Assembly (NCBI GenBank): GCA_020403455.1 | Contig: JADBXP010000011.1 | Coordinates: 1-64,000 of the forward strand | Origin: Chitinophagaceae bacterium | GTDB taxonomy: Bacteria > Bacteroidota > Bacteroidia > Chitinophagales > Chitinophagaceae | DNA: 64,000 bases | Reading direction: 5' to 3' | In this document: positions 44,449 through 55,200 of the stretch, piece after piece | How positions within the stretch are numbered: position 1 is the first letter of the stretch | How the letters are laid out: each line of letters opens with the position of its first letter | Translations under genes and position numbers: made by a program | Notes under the pieces: model-generated | What the model was told of the DNA's origin: nothing | The model's database searches: none | What the model saw: the letters and a program-made list of their open reading frames with translations, nothing else

Positions 44449-44892
44449 ATGAAAAAATGTTTTCTTCTTTTACTGGGTCTTGGATTCTATTGCATGGTTC
44501 AGGCTCAATTGAGTTTACCCAAGGTAGCAGGGGTTCCACTAAAATCAGCTTCATCGTCTCTGGGAAATTTTATCTCCCCTCCTGCTATCGGAGATATCGC
44601 AGGCACTTCCGGCAAAGTGGTGCAACAATTGACCAGTCAGTTGGGACTACCAGCTGCACAGGCAGGCCCTCTGAACAATGTAGTTAGTGGCTTTCTTAAA
44701 CAGAAACAAGGCATCATGGGATTAGCCGGAAGTCAACCAGCTGCCTATCTGAGTAAACTAGCGCCAATGCAAAAAGGACTTTTCTCGCAATTGAAAGGAA
44801 TCATGGGTGCAGCAGCCTTCAGTAAATTTCTGGGTATGAAACCCAAGGGTTCGGCAGTAGCCGGAAATGTGCTCAGTAATCTATTTTTCTAA
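44449..44892 (+). CDS. Secreted small protein of unknown function
   Basis: 147 residues with signal peptide MKKCFLLLLGLGFYCMVQAQ. The mature part is Gly/Ala/Leu/Ser-rich with amphipathic helices (VVQQLTSQLGLPAAQAG, LAPMQKGLFSQLKGIMGAAA) and lacks cysteines. No family is recognised with confidence; the helical repeats are loosely like DUF2780-type periplasmic proteins. A near-consensus box TAATCTTG lies 20 bp upstream, and a strong terminator follows. Confidence 0.65.
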   Translation: MKKCFLLLLGLGFYCMVQAQLSLPKVAGVPLKSASSSLGNFISPPAIGDIAGTSGKVVQQLTSQLGLPAAQAGPLNNVVSGFLKQKQGIMGLAGSQPAAYLSKLAPMQKGLFSQLKGIMGAAAFSKFLGMKPKGSAVAGNVLSNLFF

Positions 44893-44913
44893 TTTTTAGT
44901 TCCAATACTTGAA

Positions 44914-44943
44914 AAGACTGCTCTACTTGAGCAGTCTTTTTTT
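44914..44943 (+). terminator. Rho-independent terminator of the 44449 gene
   Basis: AAGACTGCTC pairs perfectly with GAGCAGTCTT around a 5-nt loop, followed by TTTTTTT. Confidence 0.93.
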
Positions 44944-45037
44944 ATTGGGAGATAACCATTATTCCGTTGATTTATAACTTAACAATTAATTCATATCAAA
45001 CGTACTTTTCGATTGAAAATTTCCGGTAAATTTTCCT

Positions 45038-45820
45038 ATGAAAAGTCGTTTCCCAATCTACTTTAGGCAAACGTCACAGTCACTGTTTAACAGTTGGCTG
45101 GAGAATAGTAGTCACCCTACAGAATCCGGACTGCATGATCTTCGTGTGTTGTTAAAAAAGACCAGGTTTTGTCAACATTTTCTTTCTTGGGTGTACGGAA
45201 AATCTGCTCTGGGAAAATTACCGGAGCATACGCGCTTGGTATTTCGCGAATCCGGAATGGTCAGGGAATTGCAATTGATGAGAAAATGGCTCACAACGGA
45301 AAAAATTGACCTGCTTGAGGTCATGCAATGTAGTGCTGCTATCATAGACAATCAGTTGTTTCAATTACAAAAAAAACTACTTGAGCATCAAGCGGATGTC
45401 AGTAAAGGAATAAAAAAAGCAGAACAGTTGGCAGAAAAAACACACCCAATACTTTCTGACCAGTACTGGCAGCAATTGAATTCAGGTCTGAAAAAACAAT
45501 TGAAAAAGACCAAAAAGAAAGATTGGCATGAATTAAGGAAGCTGATAAAAAAATGGACCTATGCGCTGAATTGTCTGCAAGATGTAAAATCCCCTTCAAA
45601 GCCATTGATTCAAGCGATGCAAAAACTAGAAAAAAACATTGGAGATTGGCATGAATACTGGACGATTGGAATTCGTTTAGAAGAAAAAGAACCCGGTGAC
45701 ACCGACTCACTTGCTTTCAGAACACAATATGCACTGGCCAAAACACGTATTCAGGAACAAATGGAAGTAGCAGAAAAAAAGACTGAGAGGCAGTTAAAAA
45801 AAGTAGCTGAATTACTCTGA
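45038..45820 (+). CDS. CHAD domain protein
   Basis: 260 residues, all helical and Lys/Glu-rich. CHAD signatures with conserved His/Arg/Lys are LHDLRVLLKKTRF near 32, DWHELRKLIKKW near 162 and IGDWHEYW near 205. CHAD domains bind polyphosphate and often localise to polyphosphate granules. No CYTH domain is fused and no polyphosphate kinase is adjacent. The 3' end overlaps the convergent GH1 gene by 9 bp. Confidence 0.88.
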   Translation: MKSRFPIYFRQTSQSLFNSWLENSSHPTESGLHDLRVLLKKTRFCQHFLSWVYGKSALGKLPEHTRLVFRESGMVRELQLMRKWLTTEKIDLLEVMQCSAAIIDNQLFQLQKKLLEHQADVSKGIKKAEQLAEKTHPILSDQYWQQLNSGLKKQLKKTKKKDWHELRKLIKKWTYALNCLQDVKSPSKPLIQAMQKLEKNIGDWHEYWTIGIRLEEKEPGDTDSLAFRTQYALAKTRIQEQMEVAEKKTERQLKKVAELL

Positions 45821-47170
45821 TAAGGAAACCTCTCCATGTAGGAATGATCTGAACCAGTAACCCGAATCCTTGATGGTTCTTAACTGTCCGGGAAAATCTA
45901 CCCTGACCAATCCGAAGCGCGCTGTGAATCCATACGCCCATTCAAAGTTGTCGGTCAGTGTCCAGACCAGGTAACCATCGATGGGAACACCCTCTTGTTT
46001 CGCTTTGAATACCGCAGACAAATATTGTTTAAAATAATTGATACGAAGTTCATCCCGGATCTTACCTTGACGAACATAATCTTTTGCGGCACAGCCCCCT
46101 TCAGTGATGATAATTCGTTTAACCCCGGGATAGGATGAAATTCGGTGCAACATGCGATAGCAACTCTCCGGATTGATTTCCCAACCCAGTGAAGTATGTG
46201 GAACTTTTCTGCTTTCTGCACTAACCTCCGAAGCACCCAGATAGGGTATGAATGGGTTGTTGCGCACCGTTACTGAAAAATAATTTTGAAACCCAATGAA
46301 ATCTAAATCACACTGATAAGCATCCTGGTATCTCCATGTCCTGTTGTATAGATGAAATTTCTCTATCACAGGAAAAGACGCTGCCATTGGGAATCCCAAT
46401 CCCAAAGCGGGCTCCAGAAAAAACCTGTTGAGTAGAACATCAGCTTTGTTGGCTGCCAACTGGTCAGCTTTTGTCTGCTTCATTGGATGTGTTTCACTAA
46501 AAGAGAAACTACTCCCGATGATTGCAGTAGGGTCAGATGATCGGATAAGTTTGGAAGCTTCTGCTGTTGCCAGTGCTGCATGATGAGCAGCCAAAAAAAA
46601 GGCCCTGGGTCCCATTTTTCCGGGCGCATGAAATCCTGTCATATATCCCAGTGCAGTAAATGCAGAGGGCTCATTCATGATGATCCAATACCTTACTTTA
46701 CCGCTGTACTCTTGTAAACATAACTTGACATATCTGCAAAACCAACGTATTACCTGGTGATTGGTCCAACCACCCTCCCTCTGTAATGCTTGGGGCAGAT
46801 CCCAATGATAAAGGGTTACTACCGGAGTAATGCCCAGGAGCAAACATTCATCCAATAAGTTATGGTAGAATTCTAAACCCGTCTGATTGATTTTACCTGT
46901 GCCCAAAGGCAATACCCTGCTCCATGAAATGGAAAAACGAAAAGTGGTGAACCCAAGTGCTTTTACCAATAGCAAATCATCTTTGTACCTATGATAAAAG
47001 TGGGTAGCCTCCGTCGGTCGTGCACCACCCCGAATGGCAGTGACCCTTCTGGAAAAAACATCCCAAATCGATAACCCTCTTCCATCTTCTCCTGCGGCTC
47101 CTTCATTCTGTGGAGCAGATATACCAACTCCCCATAAAAAGTCATCTCCAAAATCTTTTGCCCTGATCAT
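45812..47170 (-). CDS. Glycoside hydrolase family 1 (beta-glucosidase-like)
   Basis: 452 residues, typical GH1 length, no signal peptide, so cytoplasmic. The (beta/alpha)8 barrel shows FLWGVGISAPQNEGA, RFSISWSRVLP, acid/base Glu167 in MNEPSAF and nucleophile Glu357 in IITEGGC, where most relatives have TENG. Hydrolyses beta-glucosides or beta-galactosides; the exact substrate is unclear. The YVTLYHWDLPQ-like stretch and WTLTDNFEWAYGF are intact. Confidence 0.92.
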   Translation of the reverse strand: MIRAKDFGDDFLWGVGISAPQNEGAAGEDGRGLSIWDVFSRRVTAIRGGARPTEATHFYHRYKDDLLLVKALGFTTFRFSISWSRVLPLGTGKINQTGLEFYHNLLDECLLLGITPVVTLYHWDLPQALQREGGWTNHQVIRWFCRYVKLCLQEYSGKVRYWIIMNEPSAFTALGYMTGFHAPGKMGPRAFFLAAHHAALATAEASKLIRSSDPTAIIGSSFSFSETHPMKQTKADQLAANKADVLLNRFFLEPALGLGFPMAASFPVIEKFHLYNRTWRYQDAYQCDLDFIGFQNYFSVTVRNNPFIPYLGASEVSAESRKVPHTSLGWEINPESCYRMLHRISSYPGVKRIIITEGGCAAKDYVRQGKIRDELRINYFKQYLSAVFKAKQEGVPIDGYLVWTLTDNFEWAYGFTARFGLVRVDFPGQLRTIKDSGYWFRSFLHGEVSLSE

Positions 47171-47322
47171 AAAATATATTTCAATGAAGGAAAGAAATCA
47201 CAGCTGATTTTATTATCAAACCAATGAGAGTTTACAATTTGATAATCTAAAATTTACAACTGATTAATCATTCCGTAAAACGCTGTTAACAAGAGGTATT
47301 GACCTTTGATAAACTACCCATT

Positions 47323-48177
47323 ATGAAAAGAAGATCAGTTGAACTGGTCGTTATCAGCGATGTGCATCTGGGCACATTTGGCTGCCATGCCAATGAACTC
47401 ATTCAATACTTAAGAAGTATTCTCCCTAAAACATTGGTACTAAACGGTGACATTATAGATATCTGGCAATTCAGTAAACGATATTTTCCACAGTCACACA
47501 TGCAGGTAATCAAAGAGATATTCAGTCTGCTTTCATTAGGAACAAGAGTGGTCTACATCACAGGCAATCATGATGAAATCATGCGACGCTACAGTGACTT
47601 AACTATTGGGCAATTGGAACTCACCGACAAGTTGATTTTGGAATTAGATGGGAAGGTTACCTGGATTTTTCACGGCGATGTGTTTGACCGCACAACCAGG
47701 GGCTCAGCTAAAGTCATTGCCAAGCTAGGCGGTTATGGTTATGATTTGCTCATACTGCTGAATCGTGCCATTAATCACGTTATGAGCATGCTGGGAAAGG
47801 AAAAAATGAGTCTTAGTAAGCAGGTGAAAAATGGAGTAAAAAAAGCCGTGTCCTGGATCAACAATTTTGAACAAACAGCCGCAGAACTTGCGATTGAAAA
47901 CAAGTATGACTATGTAATCTGCGGACACATTCATCAACCGCAGCAGCGGGAAATCACTACAGAAAAAGGTTCCGTCACCTATCTCAACAGCGGCGACTGG
48001 ATAGAAAACCTTACTTCACTGGAATACGAAGCAGGCAAATGGACCATCTACCACTACGACGAAAACGAAATGCCCATGCTTGAAAAAAGAACAAAAGTCG
48101 TTCCATTGAGCAAGGTATTATCGGTAGAAAATTTAGTATCTCAACAAATAGCATTCAGCGCCACTGCAAAAAGATAA
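47323..48177 (+). CDS. UDP-2,3-diacylglucosamine diphosphatase-like metallophosphoesterase
   Basis: 284 residues from ATG 47323. The calcineurin-like fold shows the metal ligands DVHLG, NGDIIDIW, GNHDE and a C-terminal GHIHQP. It is LpxH-like in pattern, but longer, with an insert ~140-200, so it may act on a related glycolipid precursor. It lies 9 bp before a glycosyltransferase gene, which points to envelope glycolipid metabolism. A box GACCTTTG (47301-47308) resembling TAnnTTTG lies ahead and supports this start over 47299. Confidence 0.85.
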   Translation: MKRRSVELVVISDVHLGTFGCHANELIQYLRSILPKTLVLNGDIIDIWQFSKRYFPQSHMQVIKEIFSLLSLGTRVVYITGNHDEIMRRYSDLTIGQLELTDKLILELDGKVTWIFHGDVFDRTTRGSAKVIAKLGGYGYDLLILLNRAINHVMSMLGKEKMSLSKQVKNGVKKAVSWINNFEQTAAELAIENKYDYVICGHIHQPQQREITTEKGSVTYLNSGDWIENLTSLEYEAGKWTIYHYDENEMPMLEKRTKVVPLSKVLSVENLVSQQIAFSATAKR

Positions 48178-48186
48178 ATCAGTATC

Positions 48187-49227
48187 ATGAAAATCTTATA
48201 CGCTGTTCAAGCGACCGGGAACGGGCACATTGCCAGAGCAATTGAAATTCTTCCTTACCTGCGAAAATATGGAGCAGTAGATATATTTCTCAGCGGAAGC
48301 AACAGCCATCTGCAAGTAGACCTCCCCGTTCAATTTCGAAGCAGGGGTCTTAGTTTGTTTTATAGTCCCCAGGGGAAGCTCGATTACTGGAAAATCGGAA
48401 AAGAAATACAATTAGCTACCACAGTCAAAGAGGCTATGGAATTACCTGTTCAAAATTACGATTTGGTGATCAATGACTTTGAGAGCATCACATCCCTCGC
48501 TTGTCGATTGAAAAAGAAGGCGAGCATTGGCTTTGGACATCAAGCCAGTTTTCAAAGCAACCTAACTCCCCGTCCGAATAAAAAAGACCTTATGGGAGAA
48601 ATGATATTAAAATACTATGGCTGGGCCCAGCAATATGTCGGACTGCATTTTGAATCATACGATGATCACATCTTTAACCCAATCATTAAAGAACGAATAC
48701 TACAGGCAACGCCCAAAAACAAAGGACATATAACTGTTTATCTTCCGCACTATGGAATAGATGTTTTGCAGCACGAGTTTTCGCTCTATCCGGATGTCCA
48801 ATTCCAAATCTTCTCCCCCCATGTGAAACAACCTTTCTCAGTAAGCAATTGTCAGTTGTATCCTGTAACCAATGATGCTTTTACTGACAGCATGATCAGT
48901 AGTGCAGGTGTGATTACCGGAGCCGGATTTGAAACACCATCTGAAGCTATTTATATGGGTAAAAAATTAATGGTGTTGCCCATCCGGGGTCAATATGAAC
49001 AGCTCTGTAATGCTGCGGCTTTGGAGAAAAAAGGGATTGCTGTCGTTGCAAAAATCAACCAACAATTCTACTACCAACTCGGTCAATGGCTGAACACAAA
49101 ACCTACAGAAGCACTCTCTCTGTCTCACAGTACCGATCAACTGGTGAGAATGGTAGTCGAAAAAGGTGTAGCTGCCAACAATAAGTACTGTGACAGCTCT
49201 TTAACTCCGCTTACAGCAGGCATTTAA
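48187..49227 (+). CDS. Glycosyltransferase of the MJ1255/VC2487 type (GT-B fold)
   Basis: 346 residues. The N-terminus KILYAVQATGNGHIARAIEI is the family signature; the donor-binding half has GVITGAGFETPSEAIYMGKK followed by LPIRGQYEQLCNA. These proteins resemble MurG and glycolipid glycosyltransferases. Directly follows the LpxH-like gene (9 bp), so the two are one operon, and a shared step in a glycolipid is likely (inference). Confidence 0.85.
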   Translation: MKILYAVQATGNGHIARAIEILPYLRKYGAVDIFLSGSNSHLQVDLPVQFRSRGLSLFYSPQGKLDYWKIGKEIQLATTVKEAMELPVQNYDLVINDFESITSLACRLKKKASIGFGHQASFQSNLTPRPNKKDLMGEMILKYYGWAQQYVGLHFESYDDHIFNPIIKERILQATPKNKGHITVYLPHYGIDVLQHEFSLYPDVQFQIFSPHVKQPFSVSNCQLYPVTNDAFTDSMISSAGVITGAGFETPSEAIYMGKKLMVLPIRGQYEQLCNAAALEKKGIAVVAKINQQFYYQLGQWLNTKPTEALSLSHSTDQLVRMVVEKGVAANNKYCDSSLTPLTAGI

Positions 49228-49330
49228 GTTTGTTTCTCAATTAGTAGCTTCCTACAACAACAATAAAATAATTGTTGCTGCAGAACTATCATTCGAAACA
49301 TTTGCTACCTTAACCTCCACAACTGATTCT

Positions 49331-51769
49331 ATGGGCATATCTCGTTATCTAATAATTTTCTTAGTTATAAGTCAGGTACAACTCCTTTCAGCCCAAACTT
49401 TGCCGGAATTGGAATCCAACAGAATTCTTCTTCCGAATGGCTGGCAATTAACGCCGGTGGGTACCAGTCTTCCCCTGGGTGATCTTCCATTGAACATGGC
49501 TATTTCACATCAACAGGAATGGATGGCTGTTACCAATAACGGACAAAGCAAGCAAAGCATACAACTGATCAATTTACAGACCCGGAAAATTGCACATACG
49601 GTTGAAATCGACAAAGCCTGGCTCGGTCTCCGCTTCAGTGCTGATGACCGTCTATTGTATGTTTCGGGTGGCAATGACAACCGCATTATCCGCTATAGCA
49701 TAGAGCAACAACAACTACAATTCAAGGATAGCATTGTACTCGGACCCTCCTGGCCGGAAAAAATTTCTGTTGCCGGTATAGAAGTGGATGATAAGCGACA
49801 ACTACTTTACGCAGTGACGAAAGAAAATAACTCTCTCTATGTTATTGACTTAACAAACAAAAAAATTCTACGCCGACTACAACTCCCTGCCGAAAACTAC
49901 ACTTGTTTACTTTCACCGGATAAAAAAGAACTCTACATCAGTTCCTGGGGCAGTGCGCAACTGCTCGTTTACAGCACACAACTCAACAAACTCATTGCAG
50001 AAATTTCTGTTGGCAGCAACCCCAATGATTTGTGCCTTACAAAAAATGGTCGTTTTCTTTTTGTGGCCAACGCCAATGACAACAGTGTGTCGATCATCGA
50101 TATCAAGAAAAGAAAAGTACTTGAAACTGTTGAGGCATCGCTGTTTTCGAATTCTCCCACCGGTTCTACCACCAACAGTGTAGCACTCAGCAGTAACGAG
50201 AAGACTCTCTACATAGCCAATGCAGATAATAACTGTCTGGCAGTATTCGATGTGTCAACACCCGGTAATAGCAAATCTATAGGGTTCATTCCCGTTGGTT
50301 GGTATCCCACCTGCGTTAGAACAGCGGGCGACAACATCTATGTGAGCAATGGCAAGGGCTATACTTCCTTAGCTAATCCGAATGGACCACAACCCATCAG
50401 TAAAAAAATCAGTTTGTCCTTTCAACAAGGCGATACCAGTCATGCTACTGAAGTACAGTACATCGGAGGTTTGTTCAAGGGTACGCTGAGCATTATTCCA
50501 ACACCACAGCCCGAACAAATCAACATCTATACCAAGGCCGTTTACCGGAACAGTCCTTACAGTAAAAACAGAGAGCGCATCACTTCCGGCGAAGCCGGCA
50601 ACCCAATCCCCCGAAAGCCCGGTGACAGTACTCCTATTCGATATGTATTCTACATTGTAAAAGAAAATCGCACCTACGATCAGGTGCTGGGTGATATGCC
50701 GGAGGGAAATGGTGACACCAGTCTTTGCCTGTTTGGTGAAAAAATTACCCCTAACCAGCATGCACTTGCCCGGGAATTTGTTTTGCTGGATAATTTCTAT
50801 GTAGATGGTGAAGTGAGTGCAGACGGTCATAACTGGAGTTTCGGTGCCTATGCTACCGACTACCTGGAAAAAACATGGGTAACCAGTTATGGTGGAAGGG
50901 GTGGCAATTACGATGCTGAGGGTAATCGGGCGATTGCCAACAACAAAAAAGGATTCATTTGGGATTATTGTCAACGTGCAGGCATCAGTTACCGAACTTA
51001 CGGGGAATTTGCAGATGATTACAAACCCAATATCCCTGCTCTTGCCGGCCATTTTTGTCCCTATTACACCAGTTGGGATGAAAGTGTGCGGGATACCACA
51101 CGCGTGAACCAATGGAAAAGAGATTTCGATTCATTGCTCGCCATCAATGCCGTACCTCGCCTTAGTACCCTGCGATTGATCAATGACCATACAGAAGGAT
51201 TGAGAAAGGGGAAGCCAACTCCTTTCGCACATGTTGCCGATAATGACCATGCGGTGGGAATGTTCATTGAACATCTCAGCAAGAGTAAAATCTGGAAGGA
51301 ATCTGTCGTTTTTATTTTGGAAGACGATGCACAGGATGGCCCCGACCATGTGGATGCCCATCGCAGCACTGCTTATGTAGCCGGTGGCTTCGTGAAAAGA
51401 AATTTTGTCGATCATACGATGTACACTACTTCCTCCATGCTCAGAACCATTGAATTGATTTTGGGGTTAGAACCGATGAGTCAATACGATGCCGCAGCTG
51501 AGCCCATGTGGCGTTGTTTTACTTCTACGCCAACGCTGACTCCTTTTATCACCCGCGCATTGCAAGTAGACATCAATGAGAAAAACAAGGTCGAGAATGT
51601 ATGGCAAAGGATCAGTGAAAAACTTGATTTCTCTAAGGAAGACCGCGCCCCGGATAGATTATTCACAGAAGTTATCTGGAAAGCTGTTAAAGGTGAACAT
51701 GCAATAGTACCAGCACCCCGCAGGGCGGCATTCTTTCAACCCTTTAATAAGACTGAGGAAGACGATTAA
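49331..51769 (+). CDS. YncE-like beta-propeller fused to a phosphoesterase domain
   Basis: 812 residues, signal peptide ending LLSAQ. Residues ~50-350 form a seven-bladed YVTN/YncE-type propeller (GRFLFVANANDNSVSIIDIK, TLYIANADNNCLAVFDV). The C-terminal half is a phosphoesterase (PF04185, phospholipase C-like) with IVKENRTYDQVLGD, DGHNWSFGAYATDY and EDDAQDGPDHVDAHR. Similar fusions occur in Bacteroidota and are annotated YncE/alkaline phosphatase family. Substrate unknown; exported. It converges with the small 51773 gene, 3 bp apart. Confidence 0.88.
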   Translation: MGISRYLIIFLVISQVQLLSAQTLPELESNRILLPNGWQLTPVGTSLPLGDLPLNMAISHQQEWMAVTNNGQSKQSIQLINLQTRKIAHTVEIDKAWLGLRFSADDRLLYVSGGNDNRIIRYSIEQQQLQFKDSIVLGPSWPEKISVAGIEVDDKRQLLYAVTKENNSLYVIDLTNKKILRRLQLPAENYTCLLSPDKKELYISSWGSAQLLVYSTQLNKLIAEISVGSNPNDLCLTKNGRFLFVANANDNSVSIIDIKKRKVLETVEASLFSNSPTGSTTNSVALSSNEKTLYIANADNNCLAVFDVSTPGNSKSIGFIPVGWYPTCVRTAGDNIYVSNGKGYTSLANPNGPQPISKKISLSFQQGDTSHATEVQYIGGLFKGTLSIIPTPQPEQINIYTKAVYRNSPYSKNRERITSGEAGNPIPRKPGDSTPIRYVFYIVKENRTYDQVLGDMPEGNGDTSLCLFGEKITPNQHALAREFVLLDNFYVDGEVSADGHNWSFGAYATDYLEKTWVTSYGGRGGNYDAEGNRAIANNKKGFIWDYCQRAGISYRTYGEFADDYKPNIPALAGHFCPYYTSWDESVRDTTRVNQWKRDFDSLLAINAVPRLSTLRLINDHTEGLRKGKPTPFAHVADNDHAVGMFIEHLSKSKIWKESVVFILEDDAQDGPDHVDAHRSTAYVAGGFVKRNFVDHTMYTTSSMLRTIELILGLEPMSQYDAAAEPMWRCFTSTPTLTPFITRALQVDINEKNKVENVWQRISEKLDFSKEDRAPDRLFTEVIWKAVKGEHAIVPAPRRAAFFQPFNKTEEDD

Positions 51770-51772
51770 AAA

Positions 51773-52042
51773 TCAGGAAACCATTTGCAATGACTGTCGG
51801 TAAATCAATACCCGCGCCCGACGTAAAATGTCCCACTCAATGGGATCCTCAATGAAGAGAGGGTTAATGGCGTTGATTTTTTGTACTACCAATGCAGAAA
51901 ACTGATTCCACCTGTCCGGTGGATTCGAATCTGATAGCTGCTGATAGCTTGACTCAATCAAATGAGCGAGTTCTGTTTCAGAACGTGTTTGTCTGATTTG
52001 TTCCAACAAAGCAGACTCAGTTAGTTGGGCAACTCCATCCAT
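51773..52042 (-). CDS. Uncharacterised small protein
   Basis: 89 residues from ATG 52042. Predicted helical and soluble: LLEQIRQTRSETELAHLIES, then an Ile/Arg-rich C-terminus (WDILRRARVLIYRQSLQ). No family recognised. A promoter-like TACCTTGC lies ~20 bp upstream, favouring this start over the long frame to 52147, whose extra N-terminus is not conserved-looking. Moderately likely to be real, given the good open frame with its own upstream box. Confidence 0.5.
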   Translation of the reverse strand: MDGVAQLTESALLEQIRQTRSETELAHLIESSYQQLSDSNPPDRWNQFSALVVQKINAINPLFIEDPIEWDILRRARVLIYRQSLQMVS

Positions 52043-52228
52043 ACGAATTGCATTTTGGGCAAGGTAGAAAAAAATTATAGAGTCCAATATTAAGTTTTTG
52101 CACATGGGGAAAACAGTTGAACCAACCCTGCAGACTGTCCCTGACAAAGAGATAAGCAGGTTATTCTTGAAATATTGTATATTTATACATTATGCTTAAA
52201 TGTAATTTATTCAAGCCAACTCTTCTCC

Positions 52229-55200
52229 ATGAAAAAATGGTATCTATTCGGTGTTCTGACAATGATCAGCAGTAGTTTTTTAGTTGTCGGACTAACAGCA
52301 CAGAGCAACTCCCCCTACCCTTTTCAATCTTTTCGCTTCCGGTACCTGGGGCCGGATGGAAACAGAACCATTGCAGTGGCGGGAGAAGCAGGAAACCCCG
52401 AGGTAGCTTATGTAGGGGCAGCATCAGGAGGAATTTTTAAAACTAGTGACGGTGGGTTTCATTGGCAACCTGTTTTTGATGAGATGGACAATGCCGCAAT
52501 TGGTGCACTGGCGGTTTCAGGATCAAATCCCCGCCATGTTTGGGCAGGAACGGGTGAAACTTTCATTATTCGGCCGGCACATCCCAATGGCAATGGTGTG
52601 TATAAATCTACCAATGCAGGAAAAACCTGGCAGCACATGGGTTTATCCGCGACCCTGCGCATCAGTCGGGTGATCATACATCCAACAGATACTAACACAG
52701 TCTATGTGGCTGCCTTGGGTGGAACCCATGCTCCGCATCAAGAGAGAGGAGTTTACAAAACAACAGATGGAGGTAAGACATGGACACGTGTTTTATTTGT
52801 TGATTCGCTGACCGGTTGTAGTGATTTATCTATCAATCCGCAGCGACCTGATGAACTGATTGCTGCTATGTGGCAGGTAAGTATGACCACATCGCAATTA
52901 AAAAGTGGCGGACCCGGAAGCGGACTTTATCGAACCAGGGATGGAGGAAAAACCTGGCAACCCCTGCGAAACGGATTACCCGGAGGAAAAGATCATCCTG
53001 TGGGTAAAACATCCGTTGACCATGCAGCCGGATTGCCCCGCATCATTTATGCACTTCTTGAGGATACAATTCCAGCGCTTTATCGCTCAGCAGACGGGGG
53101 CGATAGCTGGCAACGGATGAAGCAAAGTCATTCCCTCGCGCAGCGAGGTCCCTACTATACACGGGTAAGGGTATCGCCACAGGATGAAAATAAACTCTAT
53201 ACCATCAGCGTCACCATCATGGAATCAAGAGATGGGGGCAAAACTTTCAATGGCAATGGAACCTACGAACCCGGTGGTGACAACCATGACATTTGGTTCG
53301 ACCCTACCAATGCCAACAGGATCCTGGTAGCACATGATGGTTGTATGAACATGAGTTTGAACGGAGGCAAAACCTGGAAAAACATCAACCTTCCTATCGC
53401 ACAGATGTACCATGTTGCAACCGACAACGCTATACCCTATAACATCATGGGCAATCGACAAGATGGATATTCGTATCACACAGCAGCCATTAGCCGTGAA
53501 GGAAGTATTCCATTGGGTAACTGGAAAAAAGTGGGAGGTTGCGAAAGCGGATTTGCACAGGCGGATCCCTTCGATCATAACATCATTTGGTCGGGATGCT
53601 ATGATGGAGGTTTGGATGTAACTGATTTGAGAACAGGATTGTCGCATGATGTGCGGGTATGGCCTCTAACCGGCTATGGCTGGGCACCAGCCGATGTTCC
53701 CTATCGCTGGCACTGGAATTTTCCGATGGTCTTATCCAAGCACCAAAGAGGTGTTGTGTATGTAGGAAGTCAATTCGTGCACAAAACCAATACAGCGGGA
53801 CGTTCCTGGACAACAATTAGTAAGGACCTCACCACCAATGACAAAAGCCGTCAACAACATTCAGGTGGCATTGCCAATGACAACCTGATGACATTCGATG
53901 GGTGCACATTGTATGCACTGGAAGAATCGCCTGTTCAACAAGGGGTGTTGTGGACAGGCAGCAATGACGGACAGATTTATGTAACAAAAGATGATGGCAA
54001 AAACTGGGTATTGGTAAGTAAAAACATTCCCCAATTAGCACCTTACGGAACCATCAGCAATATTTGTGCCTCCGCATTTGATGCGGGAACTGCCTATGTG
54101 AGTATTCACTTTCAATTTGAAGGAAATTATGATCCTTACATTTTCAAAACCACAGATTTTGGAAAAACATGGCAAAAGATTACGGGTGATCTCCCCAGGC
54201 ACAACAACAGTTTCGTTCATTTTATTCAGGAAGACCCGGGACAAAAAGGGCTGCTGTTTGCAGGAACGGATAACGGACTATTTGTAAGTGGGAACGATGG
54301 TAACAACTGGATCCAACTTAAAAGGAATCTTCCTCCCGCCCCGGTTTACCACATCGATATTCAGCCACATTTCAGGGATCTGGTGGTGGCAACCTATGGA
54401 AGAGGCATCTATATATTAGATGATATCACCGCTTTCCGTGCCTGGAGCAAGTCGCAGATACGTCCGACCAATACCCTTCTTCCACTTCGATCAACCTATA
54501 GGTTTCACCGACAGAATGGAATTCATATTTCTGATGATGGAAGAAAGCAAGGAGAAAATCCAACTGACGAAGCGCTCACACAGTATTTCCTCAAAGATAC
54601 TTGCAAAAAAATCCCGCAACTTTTTTTGCTGACGGAAAAGGGTGATACCATAAAAAGTTGGAATGGAACGAATCAACCTGGATTTAACCGGGTATGGTTT
54701 AGTGTAGCACATGATGACATCCAACCCCCTGTATTAAAAACGAAACCAAGGGGGAAAGAATTTGTGCAGCTCAATTCAGATGGGAACAGATATCCTTATA
54801 TCAATGATCTCGATATGGCTCCCGGCTTATCGGGTCTCAGACTTCCACCCGGAAACTATCGGCTGGTATTGAAAGCCGATGAAGAAGTTTTTTCAGAAAA
54901 ACTAAATTTTCAGGCCGATCCGGGATCTCGGGGAAAGCAATCAGATATGCTGGAACAATACCAATGGGGCAAGAAGTTGATGGCAACCATCAAAAGAACT
55001 ATACACATGATTGAGAACATCGAAATTCAGCGCGCCTATCTGCTGCAACAAAATACTCCGCCGGCAAAGGCGCGAGAAGAAATGCTGTATCAACTCGAAT
55101 CAAAATTGATAGATGTTCACCAAACCGGTGCCCGATGGGATAGCTTTCGAAATCCCAGTCAACTGCTGGAACATTTACTTGGCTTATCAAAAGAAGCGTT

